Below are positions 33,723 through 43,360 of a DNA stretch of 44,782 bases, piece after piece. The first letter of the stretch is position 1. Each line of letters starts with the position of its first letter. The notes under the pieces were generated by a model. The model did not search any database, was not told where the DNA came from, and saw nothing but the letters and a program-made list of their open reading frames with translations. The position numbers and the translations under genes were made by a program. Source of the DNA: Bacillota bacterium (lineage in GTDB: Bacteria; Bacillota; GCA-003054495; Carboxydocellales; JAJZSN01); contig JAJZSN010000015.1 of assembly GCA_021849745.1 (NCBI GenBank), positions 1-44,782 of the forward strand. Direction: 5' to 3'.

Positions 33723-34390
33723 TGAGTAATAAGATTAGCATCCGCATGTCCGGCTTAGGTGGTCAGGGGGTAGTTACTGCGGCCCATATCCTAGGGGCCG
33801 CCGCCACTCAGGATGGGAAAGACAGCACCGTCAATCCTTTCTTCGGGGCGGAAAAGAGGTTGGCCCCGGCGGAAAGTTATGTACGCATCGCCACTGAACG
33901 AATTTATGAACGTGGTGAGGTTTTATACCCCAATATTATCATGATTTTTCACCCCCATGTTATTACATTGGGTAAGTGTTATACCATGCCCTTCTTTGAC
34001 GGCTTACAGCCCGAAGGAACCATCATCGTTAATTCCGATACTCCTCTGGAGTTGAAAAAAGACGAAGTGGAAAAAATGGCTCAGTTAAATGTCAGGTTAT
34101 TCTATATTCCGGCCACCCAGTTAGCCATTGATGTAGGAGGTACGGACTTGTCCACCAATATGTCTATGTTGGGTGGGCTGTTGGGAGTTAACCAACTGGT
34201 TTCCTTTGATGCTTTTCGGGATTCCTTGGCGGATAGGTTTGGAGGCGGGAAATTTGTAGCCTCCGCTACCACTGCGGCCCTTGATGATGCCATAAAGAGC
34301 AAGTACGCCAAAGTGACCCAGTTGATTGAGAAGAACATGGAAGTAGTGGAGCAAGCCAGTAAGGCTGTTAAGGAGTACTCTTACAAATAA
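33722..34390 (+). CDS. porG: 2-oxoacid:ferredoxin oxidoreductase gamma subunit
   Basis: The 222-residue protein has the gamma-domain signature RMSGLGGQGVVTAAHILGAAA at the start, then FFGAEKRLAPAESYVRIA, and ATQLAIDVGGTDLSTNMSMLGGLLGV. Gamma subunits help bind CoA and contact the alpha and beta subunits. Its start overlaps the beta stop. There is no second gamma gene beside the other alpha/beta pair, so this one might serve both. Confidence 0.92.
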   Translation: MSNKISIRMSGLGGQGVVTAAHILGAAATQDGKDSTVNPFFGAEKRLAPAESYVRIATERIYERGEVLYPNIIMIFHPHVITLGKCYTMPFFDGLQPEGTIIVNSDTPLELKKDEVEKMAQLNVRLFYIPATQLAIDVGGTDLSTNMSMLGGLLGVNQLVSFDAFRDSLADRFGGGKFVASATTAALDDAIKSKYAKVTQLIEKNMEVVEQASKAVKEYSYK

Positions 34391-34405
34391 GGGAGGTAAG
34401 CTGTT

Positions 34406-34591
34406 ATGTATGTAAAGGTAAGGGTTGATGAGGAAAAATGTACCGGATGCAGACTATGCATTTTAGCCTGCCCCGACCCCAATATTTTTAGGTATATGGA
34501 TAATAAAAAAGTAGCAGTCGATGAAAATCGCTGCAAGGGTTGCGGCCTTTGCGCCGCCAACTGCCCCAAAGAAGCCCTCACCATCTCTTAA
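34406..34591 (+). CDS. porD: 2[4Fe-4S] ferredoxin-like delta subunit
   Basis: A 61-residue protein with two full cluster motifs: C12, C15, C18 with C22, and C43, C46, C49 with C53. The first motif has PDPNIFRY after the fourth Cys. It would carry electrons from the TPP centre to free ferredoxin. Preceded by GGGAGG; its stop overlaps the next start (TAATG). Confidence 0.9.
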   Translation: MYVKVRVDEEKCTGCRLCILACPDPNIFRYMDNKKVAVDENRCKGCGLCAANCPKEALTIS

Positions 34592-35454
34592 TGGCCATGA
34601 CTGATGGCGGTTCTTTCTTTAAAGGGCGACAGATTGCTCTCCTGACCAAGCACCAAAAAGAGAGGGTAATCAAGCCTATCCTCGAAAAAGGCACCGGCTG
34701 TGAGGTTCTGGTTAATACAAGTTTTGATACCGACCAATTGGGCACCTTTACCCGGGAAATTCCTCGCCGGGGGAGTCAGTTGGAAGCGGCCCGTCGCAAG
34801 GCTGAAAAGGGGATGGAGTTGCTGAGCACCGACTTGGGTCTGGCCAGCGAGGGCAGCTTCGGCCCCCATCCCTTAATTCCCGTTGTCCCATGGAACCGGG
34901 AAATCGTGCTGTTGATAGACCGGCGGGAGACATTGGAGATTTACGGCGAGTGTGCTAACACTGACACCAATTATGATCATAAGTTAGTGGCCAATTATGA
35001 GGAAGTAGAAGAATTTGCTAACCGGATTGGGTTTCCTGACCATTGGCTGGTGTTGCGCCCTGATCATGATGGGCATGAATTTATCATTAAGGGGATTAAT
35101 AGCTGGCAAAGCCTCCGGGAGAAATTTCGCAAAGCCTTTGGCAAATCCGCTACGGGAGCGGTTTTTCTGGAAACCGATATGCGGGCCCATGCCAATCCTA
35201 CCAGGATGGTCAACATCCAAAAGGCTACCGAAGACCTGGTGCAAAAGCTTAGACAGCAATGCCCTCGGTGCCGGGTACCTGGGTTTTCAGTGGTCAAAAG
35301 GAGACGGGGTTTGCCTTGTGAGTGGTGTGGGCGGCCCACTGGGGAAGTGAAGGCCTGGGTCTACGGTTGCAGCAAGTGTGGTTATACCAGGCAGAAGAGA
35401 GTTTCCCGGAACAAACGGGCGTCTGCCGGAAATTGCCCGCGCTGTAATCCGTAA
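34591..35454 (+). CDS. DUF6671-like protein with C-terminal zinc ribbons
   Basis: The 287-residue protein starts at ATG 34591 inside the ferredoxin stop; an open frame reaches back to 34540. The N-terminal 200 residues include GSFGPHPLIPVVPWNRE, NTDTNYDHKLV and HWLVLRPDHDG, and the C-terminus has paired Cys motifs CPRC...CEWC (about 225-255) and YGCSKCGY...CPRCNP, typical of zinc ribbons. I assign DUF6671 from memory of this architecture; its function is not known. Tight coupling with a por operon is notable, but no enzymatic link is evident. Confidence 0.6.
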   Translation: MAMTDGGSFFKGRQIALLTKHQKERVIKPILEKGTGCEVLVNTSFDTDQLGTFTREIPRRGSQLEAARRKAEKGMELLSTDLGLASEGSFGPHPLIPVVPWNREIVLLIDRRETLEIYGECANTDTNYDHKLVANYEEVEEFANRIGFPDHWLVLRPDHDGHEFIIKGINSWQSLREKFRKAFGKSATGAVFLETDMRAHANPTRMVNIQKATEDLVQKLRQQCPRCRVPGFSVVKRRRGLPCEWCGRPTGEVKAWVYGCSKCGYTRQKRVSRNKRASAGNCPRCNP

Positions 35455-35537
35455 CTGGCTGCATCTCACCTGAAGTCAATCCCTAGTGGCCCGGAGAGTG
35501 GATTAATTATTAGTTTTTTTAAAGGAGGTACAGTGCT

Positions 35538-36698
35538 ATGACCATACAGCAGCAAGTTGTTGAGCCGGAATATTTGTTGTTTGAAGCCGAACGGGAAAAG
35601 GCTTTTATAACCGGTAGTGAGGCGGTGGCGGAGGCGGTTAAGAGGGCCAATGTGGAGATGGCCATTGCCTTTCCCATCACCCCTCAGAGTGAGAGCATGC
35701 ACCTTATTGGAGATCTGTATGCCCAAGGGTATTTGAAGGATTATTACCGGGCCGAAAATGAATTTGCGGTGATGTCTGCAGTCCATGGGGCTTCCTTAGG
35801 CGGCGGGCGGGTTTTCACTGCCACCAGCGGTCCGGGAACTTTGCGGGCTATGGAGATGTTTCCGGTTTGGGCCAGTTCCCGCCAGCCTATCGTCTGTGCT
35901 TTCATGTGCCGTGGGGTTGGCCTACCACCTTCCATCCAGCCGGAAAATATCGAGATGGGCATACTCTTAGACTCCGGAATGATGATGTTTCATGCCGAGA
36001 CGGCCCAGGATTTTTTTGACATGGTTCTTAAGGCTCATGTTATAGCTGAACAACCTGATGTCCACCTGCCGGTGGGAGTTTTCGTGGATGGGTTTCTGGT
36101 CACCCATACCCGGGATCAGGTATTGCTGCCACCGGAAGGACTTAAATTACCCCTTTATAATCCTCAGTGTGCTCCTGTGCCTACCTTCGATATGGAAACT
36201 CCGCCCATACGGATTACCCGGGATCCCTTATTGAACAAGAGTAATTTTATCAGTTATGCCGCTGCTGCCAGTTGGCACCAAGAGATTTTGGCCGCAGCCA
36301 ACCGGACGCGTAAGCATATTAACCGCTACCTTGGCGGTCTATTGGAAGTGGAAAACCCAGAGGCCAAAGTATTTATCACTGCCTCCGGTACCGCTGTATC
36401 CCAAGGTCGGGAAGCTTTGCGGGCTTTAAAGGAGAAAGGCATTGAAGCGGGGTTGATCAAGATTAAATCCATTCGTCCTTTCCCGACGGAGGAATTGATT
36501 AAGGCAACAGCTAAGGCTGAATTAATAGTGGTTCCGGAGTTTAATGCTGAGGGATGGCTCGGTAGGGAGATTAAGGCTACCTTGGATAATAACAGCCGCG
36601 TGGTGGCTGGGCCGAGGGTCTTCGGCGGGATGAACATGCCGGTGGAGATGATTGTGGAAGAAGTGATTAGAGGATTGAAAAAAGGGGTTAGGGGTTAG
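35538..36698 (+). CDS. porA: 2-oxoacid:ferredoxin oxidoreductase alpha subunit, set 2
   Basis: A 386-residue paralog of the protein at 31729, similar from end to end: FITGSEAVAEAVKRANVEMA, PITPQSESMHLIGDLYAQGY, TATSGPGTLRAMEMF, VKIKSIRPFP-like IKIKSIRPFPTEEL. AAAGGAGGT precedes ATG. The active-site region reads CRGVGLPPSIQPENIEM where set 1 has TRGVNSPLTIQPDTIEM, so the substrate range may differ. No gamma or delta gene accompanies this set. Confidence 0.92.
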   Translation: MTIQQQVVEPEYLLFEAEREKAFITGSEAVAEAVKRANVEMAIAFPITPQSESMHLIGDLYAQGYLKDYYRAENEFAVMSAVHGASLGGGRVFTATSGPGTLRAMEMFPVWASSRQPIVCAFMCRGVGLPPSIQPENIEMGILLDSGMMMFHAETAQDFFDMVLKAHVIAEQPDVHLPVGVFVDGFLVTHTRDQVLLPPEGLKLPLYNPQCAPVPTFDMETPPIRITRDPLLNKSNFISYAAAASWHQEILAAANRTRKHINRYLGGLLEVENPEAKVFITASGTAVSQGREALRALKEKGIEAGLIKIKSIRPFPTEELIKATAKAELIVVPEFNAEGWLGREIKATLDNNSRVVAGPRVFGGMNMPVEMIVEEVIRGLKKGVRG

Positions 36699-36744
36699 GT
36701 TTAAGGTGTCAGGGATAATAATTTAATTTTATGGAGGTTGAATT

Positions 36745-37587
36745 ATGTCCAATAAGATAATAACACCCGTTGAAGAGTTTGCCCATTTGTTGCCTCAAGA
36801 GTATAAGGATCTGGTTGCCAATGGACCTTATTTTGAGTCCAAGGGAGTTAAAGATTTGGGTGCTTTTACGGAAATCATTGGGGAACATCCTCATTGTGCC
36901 GGATGTGGCGTGGCTTTGGGTGTCCGTTTGGCGGCGGCGTCCTTACCCAACCCTGAGGATACCATCATCGTTGGTACACCGGGTTGTTCCTTTTTCGGGT
37001 TGGCTCAGACAGCGGTACACTACTCTAATACCGCCTTTGGCAATCAAAATGCTGTGGCATCCGGTTTAAAGAGAATGCTGCAAATTCGTTATCCCGACCG
37101 TCATAAAGATGTGGTGGTGCTGGTAGGGGATGGAGGTATTGCCGATATCGGTTTGGATATGACTCTTCATTCTTGGTTTAGGCGGGAGAAGCTTAGCACT
37201 ATCATGGTGGATAACGAGCTTTATGGCAACACCGGTGGTCAGGAGAGTGGCATGACTACCAAAGGGAAAGTACTGAATATGGCTCCAACGGGTAAGAAAT
37301 TTCCCAAAGTACCTGTGTTCGAAATTGCCAAGGTCTCCGGTTGTGTTTACGCAGTGCGGGTGACGGTGGCCAGCCCTCAAAAGGTGGGTAAAGCTGTAAG
37401 AAATGCCATACTTCTTGCTAGGGAAGTGGGGCCAACCTATGTCCAGATTTATACACCATGTCCCACCAATCTTAAGATTCCTCCTAATGAGACTATTAAA
37501 TTAGCCCAAGAGGCGGAAAAAGATTATTACGCTTATGAAGAATTCATTACCCCGGAGGCGGCTGAATATTTGGAAAAATTAAAATAA
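36745..37587 (+). CDS. porB: 2-oxoacid:ferredoxin oxidoreductase beta subunit, set 2
   Basis: A 280-residue paralog of the protein at 32868: HPHCAGCGVALGVRLAAASL, VVLVGDGGIADIGLDM, VDNELYGNTGGQESG and a C-terminus with YITPEA-like EEFITPEAAEYL. SD GGAGG lies 8 bases before ATG. The 46-base gap before it contains GGTTAGG repeats (about 36686-36704). It would form the heart of a second oxidoreductase with the previous gene. Confidence 0.92.
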   Translation: MSNKIITPVEEFAHLLPQEYKDLVANGPYFESKGVKDLGAFTEIIGEHPHCAGCGVALGVRLAAASLPNPEDTIIVGTPGCSFFGLAQTAVHYSNTAFGNQNAVASGLKRMLQIRYPDRHKDVVVLVGDGGIADIGLDMTLHSWFRREKLSTIMVDNELYGNTGGQESGMTTKGKVLNMAPTGKKFPKVPVFEIAKVSGCVYAVRVTVASPQKVGKAVRNAILLAREVGPTYVQIYTPCPTNLKIPPNETIKLAQEAEKDYYAYEEFITPEAAEYLEKLK

Positions 37588-37643
37588 TAAGATGCTTTAT
37601 TAGATTATTCTAGGAAGGGCATTAGAAAGGGGGAGTGGAGACT

Positions 37644-38123
37644 ATGTGTCAACAGAATGTTGGCCCAAAAATAAAAGAAATCTTGGCTTCCTTTAAAGGC
37701 GAAGAAAGGGAAATCATCCCTATTTTGCAGCAGGTTCAGGAAGAGTTTGGTTATCTGTCGGAAGAAGCGATGTTGGAAGTAGCAAGGTTTGTTAATGTTC
37801 CTGAAAGCACTATCTATGCCACCTCCACCTTTTACGCCCAGTTCCGGTTTGAGCCGGTGGGCCGGAACCACGTGGCTGTATGCCGGGGAACCGCATGTCA
37901 TGTACGGGGCGCAGAGGGAATCCTGGATGCATTAGAACGGCAGTTGGGGGTTAAAGAGGGGGAAACTTCGACGGATTTGGAATTTACCCTTGAGGCGGTG
38001 GCTTGTATCGGATGCTGTGCTTTGGCTCCGGCTGTCACCGTTAATAACCAGCAGGTTTATGGTCAGTTGACCCCTAAGAAAGTGGCGGATATATTCCCTG
38101 CCCCAGAGAAGGAGGGAAACTGA
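37644..38123 (+). CDS. NuoE-like [2Fe-2S] subunit
   Basis: The 159-residue thioredoxin-like ferredoxin has C80-x4-C85 (CRGTAC) and C121-x3-C125 (CIGCC), the ligands of a [2Fe-2S] cluster as in NuoE/HydC/HylA. I prefer ATG 37644, 8 bases after GGGGGAG, over GTG 37635. It follows with the NuoF- and FdhA-like genes 1 and 15 bases apart, so the three form a soluble NADH-linked complex. Confidence 0.9.
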   Translation: MCQQNVGPKIKEILASFKGEEREIIPILQQVQEEFGYLSEEAMLEVARFVNVPESTIYATSTFYAQFRFEPVGRNHVAVCRGTACHVRGAEGILDALERQLGVKEGETSTDLEFTLEAVACIGCCALAPAVTVNNQQVYGQLTPKKVADIFPAPEKEGN

Positions 38124-38124
38124 G

Positions 38125-39912
38125 ATGGCCATAAGAACCGTCCTGGTCAGTCAGGGAACTTGTTGCAAATCGGCCGGAGCTGAACAGGTCTATGTTGCTT
38201 TGAAGAAGGAGTTAACCGAGGTGGGTCTGGAGGTTTTGCTGAAAACCCCCGGTTGTCATGGTTTTAGTGAAATAGACCCGGTGGTGGTTATCGAGCCTGA
38301 GGGTATTTTATATGCCAAGGTTAAGGTTGAAGATGTGCCGGAATTTGTCCGCTCTCTGGGGTCGGAAAATCATCCGGTGGAGCGTCTTTTTTATCGTGAC
38401 CCTGCTACCGGTCGAGGGATTCCTTACCAACGGGAGATCCCTTTTTTTAAAAGACAACAGCGCACCATTCTGAATAACTGCGGTATCCTTGAGCCTAGGA
38501 ATATTGAGGATTACCTTGAGGTCGGGGGTTATCAAGGGCTCCAAAAGGCCCTCTTGGAAATGACTCCGCCCCAAGTGGTGGCCGAAGTTAACCGTTCCGG
38601 GTTGCGGGGGCTGGGGGGTGCCGGATTTCCCACGGGTAAGAAGTGGGAGATGTGCGCTGCTGCACCGGGTGAGATTAAATATGTGATATGTAATGCCGAT
38701 GAGGGGGATCCCGGCTCCTTCCAGGATCGTTCGGTATTGGAGGGTGATCCCCATGGGGTGCTGGAAGGTTTATTACTGGCCGGTTATGCTGTAGGCGCCC
38801 AAGAGGGTTATCTTTATGTAAGAGCCGAATACCCCCTCGCTATTAAAAATTTGCAGATTGCCATTAATCAAGCGAGAGAAAAAGGTTTTGTCGGAGAAAA
38901 CATTTTAGGTAGAGGTTTCAATTTTGAAATTAAAATCTTTCAGGGCGCCGGAGCCTTTGTGTGTGGTGAGGAGACTGCTCTTATTCAGTCTTTGCAAGGT
39001 CAGCGGGGAATGCCTTATCCCCGACCCCCTTATCCGGTGATTGCCGGGCTTCATGGCAGGCCCACATTGATAGACAATGTGAAAACTCTGGCCAGTATCC
39101 GCTGGATAATTAATAAAGGGGCTGAGTGGTTGGCGGCCAGGGGCACAGAAACCAGCAAGGGGACCGCTGTCTTTTCCATTACCGGAAAAGTAGCTAATTG
39201 CGGTTTAGTAGAAGTGCCCATGGGCATCACCATGCGGGAAATAATTTATGAAATAGGTGGGGGAATCCCCGGAGGCAAGAAATTTAAAGCTGTGCAAACC
39301 GGAGGACCCTCCGGGGGATGTTTGCCTGAGGCTTTGCTGGACACCGCCATTGATTTTGATACTCTGCGGGCCGCCGGTTCTATGATGGGTTCCGGAGGTA
39401 TGGTGGTGATGGATGAAGACACCTGTATGGTGGATACCGCCCGGTATTTCCTGGATTTTAGTTTAAAGGAGTCCTGCGGCCAGTGTGCACCCTGTCGGTT
39501 GGGTACCATGCAGATGCATGAGATCTTGACCCGGATTACTCAAGGGAATGGAAAGCTTTCCGACCTGGATTTGATGATTGAATTGAGCCAAGGGGTGGCC
39601 CAGGGATCCCTTTGTGGTCTGGGTAAGACTGCTCCTAATCCTGTCCTGACAACCCTGCGTTATTTCAGGGATGAGTACGTGGCCCATATTGTTGAAAAAC
39701 GCTGTCCTTCCCTCAGTTGTAAAGCTCTTATTTCCTTTAGCATCAACCCTGATAAATGCAAGGGCTGCTCCAAGTGTGTCAAAGCATGTCCAGTAAAGGC
39801 TATCAGTGGCAATAAAAAGGAAGCTCATATGATTGACATGGGCAAATGCACCAAGTGTGGGGTATGCCGGGAAGTTTGCCCGGATGCTTTTGGGGCAGTA
39901 GAATGTCGTTAA
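38125..39912 (+). CDS. NuoF-like FMN/NADH-binding subunit
   Basis: The 595-residue protein has an N-terminal [2Fe-2S] thioredoxin-like domain (1-100, GTCCKSAGAEQVY), the flavin and NADH-binding domain (GLRGLGGAGFPTGKKWEMC and NADEGDPGSFQDRSVLEGDPHG near 180-210), a SLBB domain, the N3 cluster motif ESCGQCAPC from about 449, and a C-terminal ferredoxin domain with two [4Fe-4S] motifs (CKGCSKCVKAC and CTKCGVCREVC). This four-part layout is that of HydB/HylB subunits of NAD-dependent, often electron-bifurcating, hydrogenases and formate dehydrogenases. Confidence 0.93.
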   Translation: MAIRTVLVSQGTCCKSAGAEQVYVALKKELTEVGLEVLLKTPGCHGFSEIDPVVVIEPEGILYAKVKVEDVPEFVRSLGSENHPVERLFYRDPATGRGIPYQREIPFFKRQQRTILNNCGILEPRNIEDYLEVGGYQGLQKALLEMTPPQVVAEVNRSGLRGLGGAGFPTGKKWEMCAAAPGEIKYVICNADEGDPGSFQDRSVLEGDPHGVLEGLLLAGYAVGAQEGYLYVRAEYPLAIKNLQIAINQAREKGFVGENILGRGFNFEIKIFQGAGAFVCGEETALIQSLQGQRGMPYPRPPYPVIAGLHGRPTLIDNVKTLASIRWIINKGAEWLAARGTETSKGTAVFSITGKVANCGLVEVPMGITMREIIYEIGGGIPGGKKFKAVQTGGPSGGCLPEALLDTAIDFDTLRAAGSMMGSGGMVVMDEDTCMVDTARYFLDFSLKESCGQCAPCRLGTMQMHEILTRITQGNGKLSDLDLMIELSQGVAQGSLCGLGKTAPNPVLTTLRYFRDEYVAHIVEKRCPSLSCKALISFSINPDKCKGCSKCVKACPVKAISGNKKEAHMIDMGKCTKCGVCREVCPDAFGAVECR

Positions 39913-39927
39913 GGGAGTTGGTTAGAA

Positions 39928-42771
39928 TTGGATAATGTGAAACTAACCATAGATGGGCTGGAGATAAAGGCTCAGGTGGGTAAGAGTGTTTTAGAGACTG
40001 CCTTGGAAAACGGGATTTATATCCCCCATCTGTGCCATCATTCTGAACTAAAGCCAGCAGGAATTTGCCGGGTTTGCCTTGTGGAGATCAATGGTCAGAT
40101 GCTGGTTTCCTGCCATACACCGGTTGACGAAGGAATGGTGGTAAGAACCAGCAGCCCTGCGGTGGATAAAGTACGCAAGGTAGCAGTAGAACTGCTGGTG
40201 GCTGATCATCATTCCGATTGCTTGGCCTGTGGCAAGAACAACAATTGTAAGTTGCAGGAAATTGCCCAATTCGTAGGGGTTGATCCAAAGCGGCTGGAAG
40301 AATTGAAGGCCCGGGAAATAAAGCCGGTGGATGATTCTCATCCCTTTATTATCAGGGATCATAATAAATGTGTTTTATGTGGGATTTGTGTAAGGACCTG
40401 TGATGAAATTCAGGGGGTAGGGGCAATTAATTACGCCTTCAGGGGATATGGTTCTAAGATTAGTACCTTTGGTGACAAGTCTCTCAAAGAATCAATCTGT
40501 CAGTCCTGTGGGGAGTGTATGGTCCGCTGTCCGGTAGGGGCTTTGCTTCCTAAAGAGGGGACTAAGCCAACTTATGAGGTCAAGAGCGTTTGCGGTTATT
40601 GCGGCTGTGGCTGTGGAATTTATCTCGGTGTTCGTGACGGTACTGTAGTCGGGGTGAGAGGAGATTCCTTGAGCCCTGTCAATCAGGGAAACCTTTGTGT
40701 CAAAGGGCGCTTTGGCTATCAGTTTATCAACCATCCCGACCGCTTAACAACACCATTGATTAAACGCAACGGTAGCTTTGAAGAAGCTTCTTGGGATGAG
40801 GCCATTGATTTGGTGGCGACTAAGTTTCGGGAGGTACAGGAAAAATACGGTGCGGAAGCTCTGGGTGGTTTAAGCTCTGCCCGAACCACCAATGAAGCTA
40901 ATTACCTTTTTCAGAAGCTGCTGCGGTCACTAGGGACTAACAGTATTGACCATTGCGCCCGCCTCTGACACGCCACCACAGTGGTCGGTCTGGCCACTAC
41001 CATAGGCAGCGGGGCAATGACAAATCCCATAAGCGATATAGAAAACTGCAGCGTCATTTTACTGGTTGGATCAAATCCCACTGAAAACCATCCAATCGTT
41101 GGATATCGTATCCGGCGGGCAGTAAAAAATGGAGCCAAATTAATTGTTGTTGATCCGCGGCGCACTCCACTTGCAAAAATAGCTGACGTCCATTTGCAAA
41201 TTAAACCGGGGACAGATGTTGCCCTGCTTAATGGGCTGATACATGTTATTTTGCAGGAAGGCCTTGAGGACAAGCATTATATTGCAAGGCGGACAAATGG
41301 CTTTGAAAACATGAAGGACTTCATCACTACAAGATATCCCCTTTCCCGTGTTTCTGAAATAATCGAGGTGCCTGCATCCGATATTGCCCGTGCCGCCCAT
41401 CTGTTTGCCAACTCTCCCAGCGCCGCTATTTTTTACTGCATGGGAATAACTCAGCATACCTGCGGCACGGAAAATGTTCTAGCCTTAACTAATCTTGCTA
41501 TGGTTACCGGTAATGTTGGTAAACCTCATGCAGGCATAAACCCCCTGCGGGGCCAAAATAATGTTCAGGGAGCATGTGATATGGGATGTCTGCCCCATGT
41601 CCTGCCCGGTTACCAACCGCTACACAGCGACGGAACCACTTACTGGCAGCGTCTTCGTGGTGAAGAAGCAAAAGGAGAAGCAGACCTTATTACAGCTTTA
41701 GAATTTGATTTTTATGGTAAGAACCCGCAGGCCGTGCCAAGAGATCAAGTCAGTGATGTACTACGGGCCAAATTTTCAAAGGCCTGGGGTGTTGAGTTGT
41801 CGGATGTTCCGGGGCGTACTATAAACGACATGTTTCATCCTAACCCCAGCAGGTGGTGCCGTGGAATGTACATTATGGGAGAAAATCCGTTGATTTCTTC
41901 TCCTGACCGTAAGCTTGTACAAAAAGCTTTGGAATCTCTGGATTTTCTCGTTGTGCAGGATATTTTCTTAACTGAAACGGCCCAATTAGCCGATGTGGTC
42001 TTGCCTGCGGCCACTTTTGCTGAGCAGGACGGCACTTTTATTAATACTGAGCGGCGGGTCCAGCGGGTTCGCTGTGCTGTTAATCCGATGGGCCAAAGCA
42101 AACTTGACTGGGAAATACTCCAGATACTGGCTCAAAAACTTGGCTTCGACTGGAATTATCCGTCTTCAAGAGAAATTTGGGATGAAGTGCGGCAGCTTAC
42201 CCCACACTATTTTGGCGGTATGAGCTACGAACGCCTCGAAGTACAAGGTCTGCAGTGGCCTTGTCCTACAGAAGATCATCCTGGCACCCCTATTCTACAC
42301 AGGAAATCCTGGTGCGGCGAAGAGGATAGATTTGCCAGCGGCATAGGTCAATTTTCCACTGTGGATTACCGTCCCTTGGCGGGTGAAAAACCTGATGAAA
42401 ACTATCCTTTTATTTTAACTACAGTACGTAAGCTTTACCAATATCATACGAGAAGTATGACGGGAAGAGTCCAAGGATTAAACGAAATTTTGGGCGAAGA
42501 ACGGATGGCTATTAATCCCCAGGATGCAGAAAAATTAGGAGTGTGTACCGGTGATATTGTTAAAGTAACTTCGCAGCGGGGTTCAATCACCACGAAGATA
42601 GAGACCTCCGAGGAAGTACCTGCCGGTATAGTCAGCATGAGTTTTCACTTTGCGGAGGCAGCAGCCAATGTTCTGACTAACCCTGCTATATGCAGCATGT
42701 CTGCATCTTCAGGGGTGAAGAGTTGCGCTGTTAGTATTGAAAAAACCGCACAGGCAGGTGATAGGGGATGA
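39928..42771 (+). CDS. fdhA: Selenocysteine formate dehydrogenase catalytic subunit (NuoG-FdhA type)
   Basis: A single 947-residue gene read through an in-frame TGA at 40966-40968, giving Sec347 in DHCARL-U-HATTVVGLA, where the family has Cys or Sec as a metal ligand. The N-terminus resembles NuoG: [2Fe-2S] with C36, C47, C50, C62; a His-Cys cluster near 94-107; two [4Fe-4S] clusters with C148-C158 and C191-C201. Then the FdhA [4Fe-4S] site (from C222) and the molybdo/tungsto-bis-MGD domains, ending with KLYQYHTRSMTGRV and SMSFHFAEAAANVLTNP. It reduces CO2 or oxidises formate with NADH and probably ferredoxin through the NuoE/F-like partners. SD is weak (GGGAG), start TTG 39928. Stop overlaps the next gene (ATGA). 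Confidence 0.93.
40966..40997 (+). promoter_or_regulatory. UGA selenocysteine codon and bacterial SECIS hairpin
   Basis: Twelve bases after the UGA, GTGGTC (40981-40986) pairs with GGCCAC (40992-40997, one G-U) around the loop GGTCT. The loop equals the GGUCU apical loop of the E. coli fdhF SECIS, and the distance is within the range for SelB. This is the signal that makes the TGA a Sec codon. Confidence 0.9.
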
Positions 42772-43337
42772 GAGAAAGACAAAAAGAGGATTATCGTTGG
42801 CTGGTCGGGCCTGATCCGGTGGCTCAATTAGCACATCCTGAAAAAGAAATGGCCCTGGCAGATGGCGAAGTTGTTCCGACAGAGGATGCTTTAATCAAGA
42901 TTGCCCAAAGAATCCTTCAAGCAAAAAAACCGGTGGTTTTTGTTCCGGCGCGTATTATTCTCTGGTCATTAGATGAAGATGCGCCGAAAAAAGCTAAAGC
43001 CCTAAGGGAATTAGCTGAAGCCATGGGAGCCGAAATCCGCCCGATATTTGACTTGCGGCCTCAGTATCCCATTGCAAGGACTGCGGTAGAAATAAATCCC
43101 TATCATGGTGATTTAGTTATTGCCCATGAGAATTATGATGTTGCTGTTTTCTATGGTGTGGATTGCCCGTATGCAGACGTGGCGCTTAAAATTATTTCTC
43201 AGGGTACTGAATGCTATACAATTGCCCTTTGTGGAAAGCTCGGCCATGTTGACGCATCAATTACTTTACGTGATATAGGAATAGACAGGATTGAAAAACT
43301 GACAGTAATTATCCGTGACTTGCGCCAGAGAGATTAA
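42768..43337 (+). CDS. CdhB/epsilon-subunit-like protein (PF02552), paralog 2
   Basis: A 189-residue paralog of the protein at 31151: AQRILQAKKPVVFVPARIILW, EMGAEIRPIFDLRPQYP-like LAEAMGAEIRPIFDLRP, VEINPYHGDLVIAHENYDVAVFYGVD and CYTIALCGKLGHVDASITLRD. It starts within the fdhA stop, so it is co-translated with the formate dehydrogenase just as paralog 1 is with the 2-oxoacid oxidoreductase. This suggests it associates with the CO2-handling enzymes. No canonical CODH/ACS subunit is present. Followed by a strong terminator. Confidence 0.72.
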   Translation: MRERQKEDYRWLVGPDPVAQLAHPEKEMALADGEVVPTEDALIKIAQRILQAKKPVVFVPARIILWSLDEDAPKKAKALRELAEAMGAEIRPIFDLRPQYPIARTAVEINPYHGDLVIAHENYDVAVFYGVDCPYADVALKIISQGTECYTIALCGKLGHVDASITLRDIGIDRIEKLTVIIRDLRQRD

Positions 43338-43360
43338 CCAGAGGAAGACCTCACCGCTGA

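Noticed and set aside
40981..42771. A separate molybdopterin oxidoreductase gene starting at 40981
   Set aside because: It is in the same frame as the gene from 39928, separated only by a TGA at the family's Cys/Sec position and a SECIS hairpin; no SD precedes 40981.
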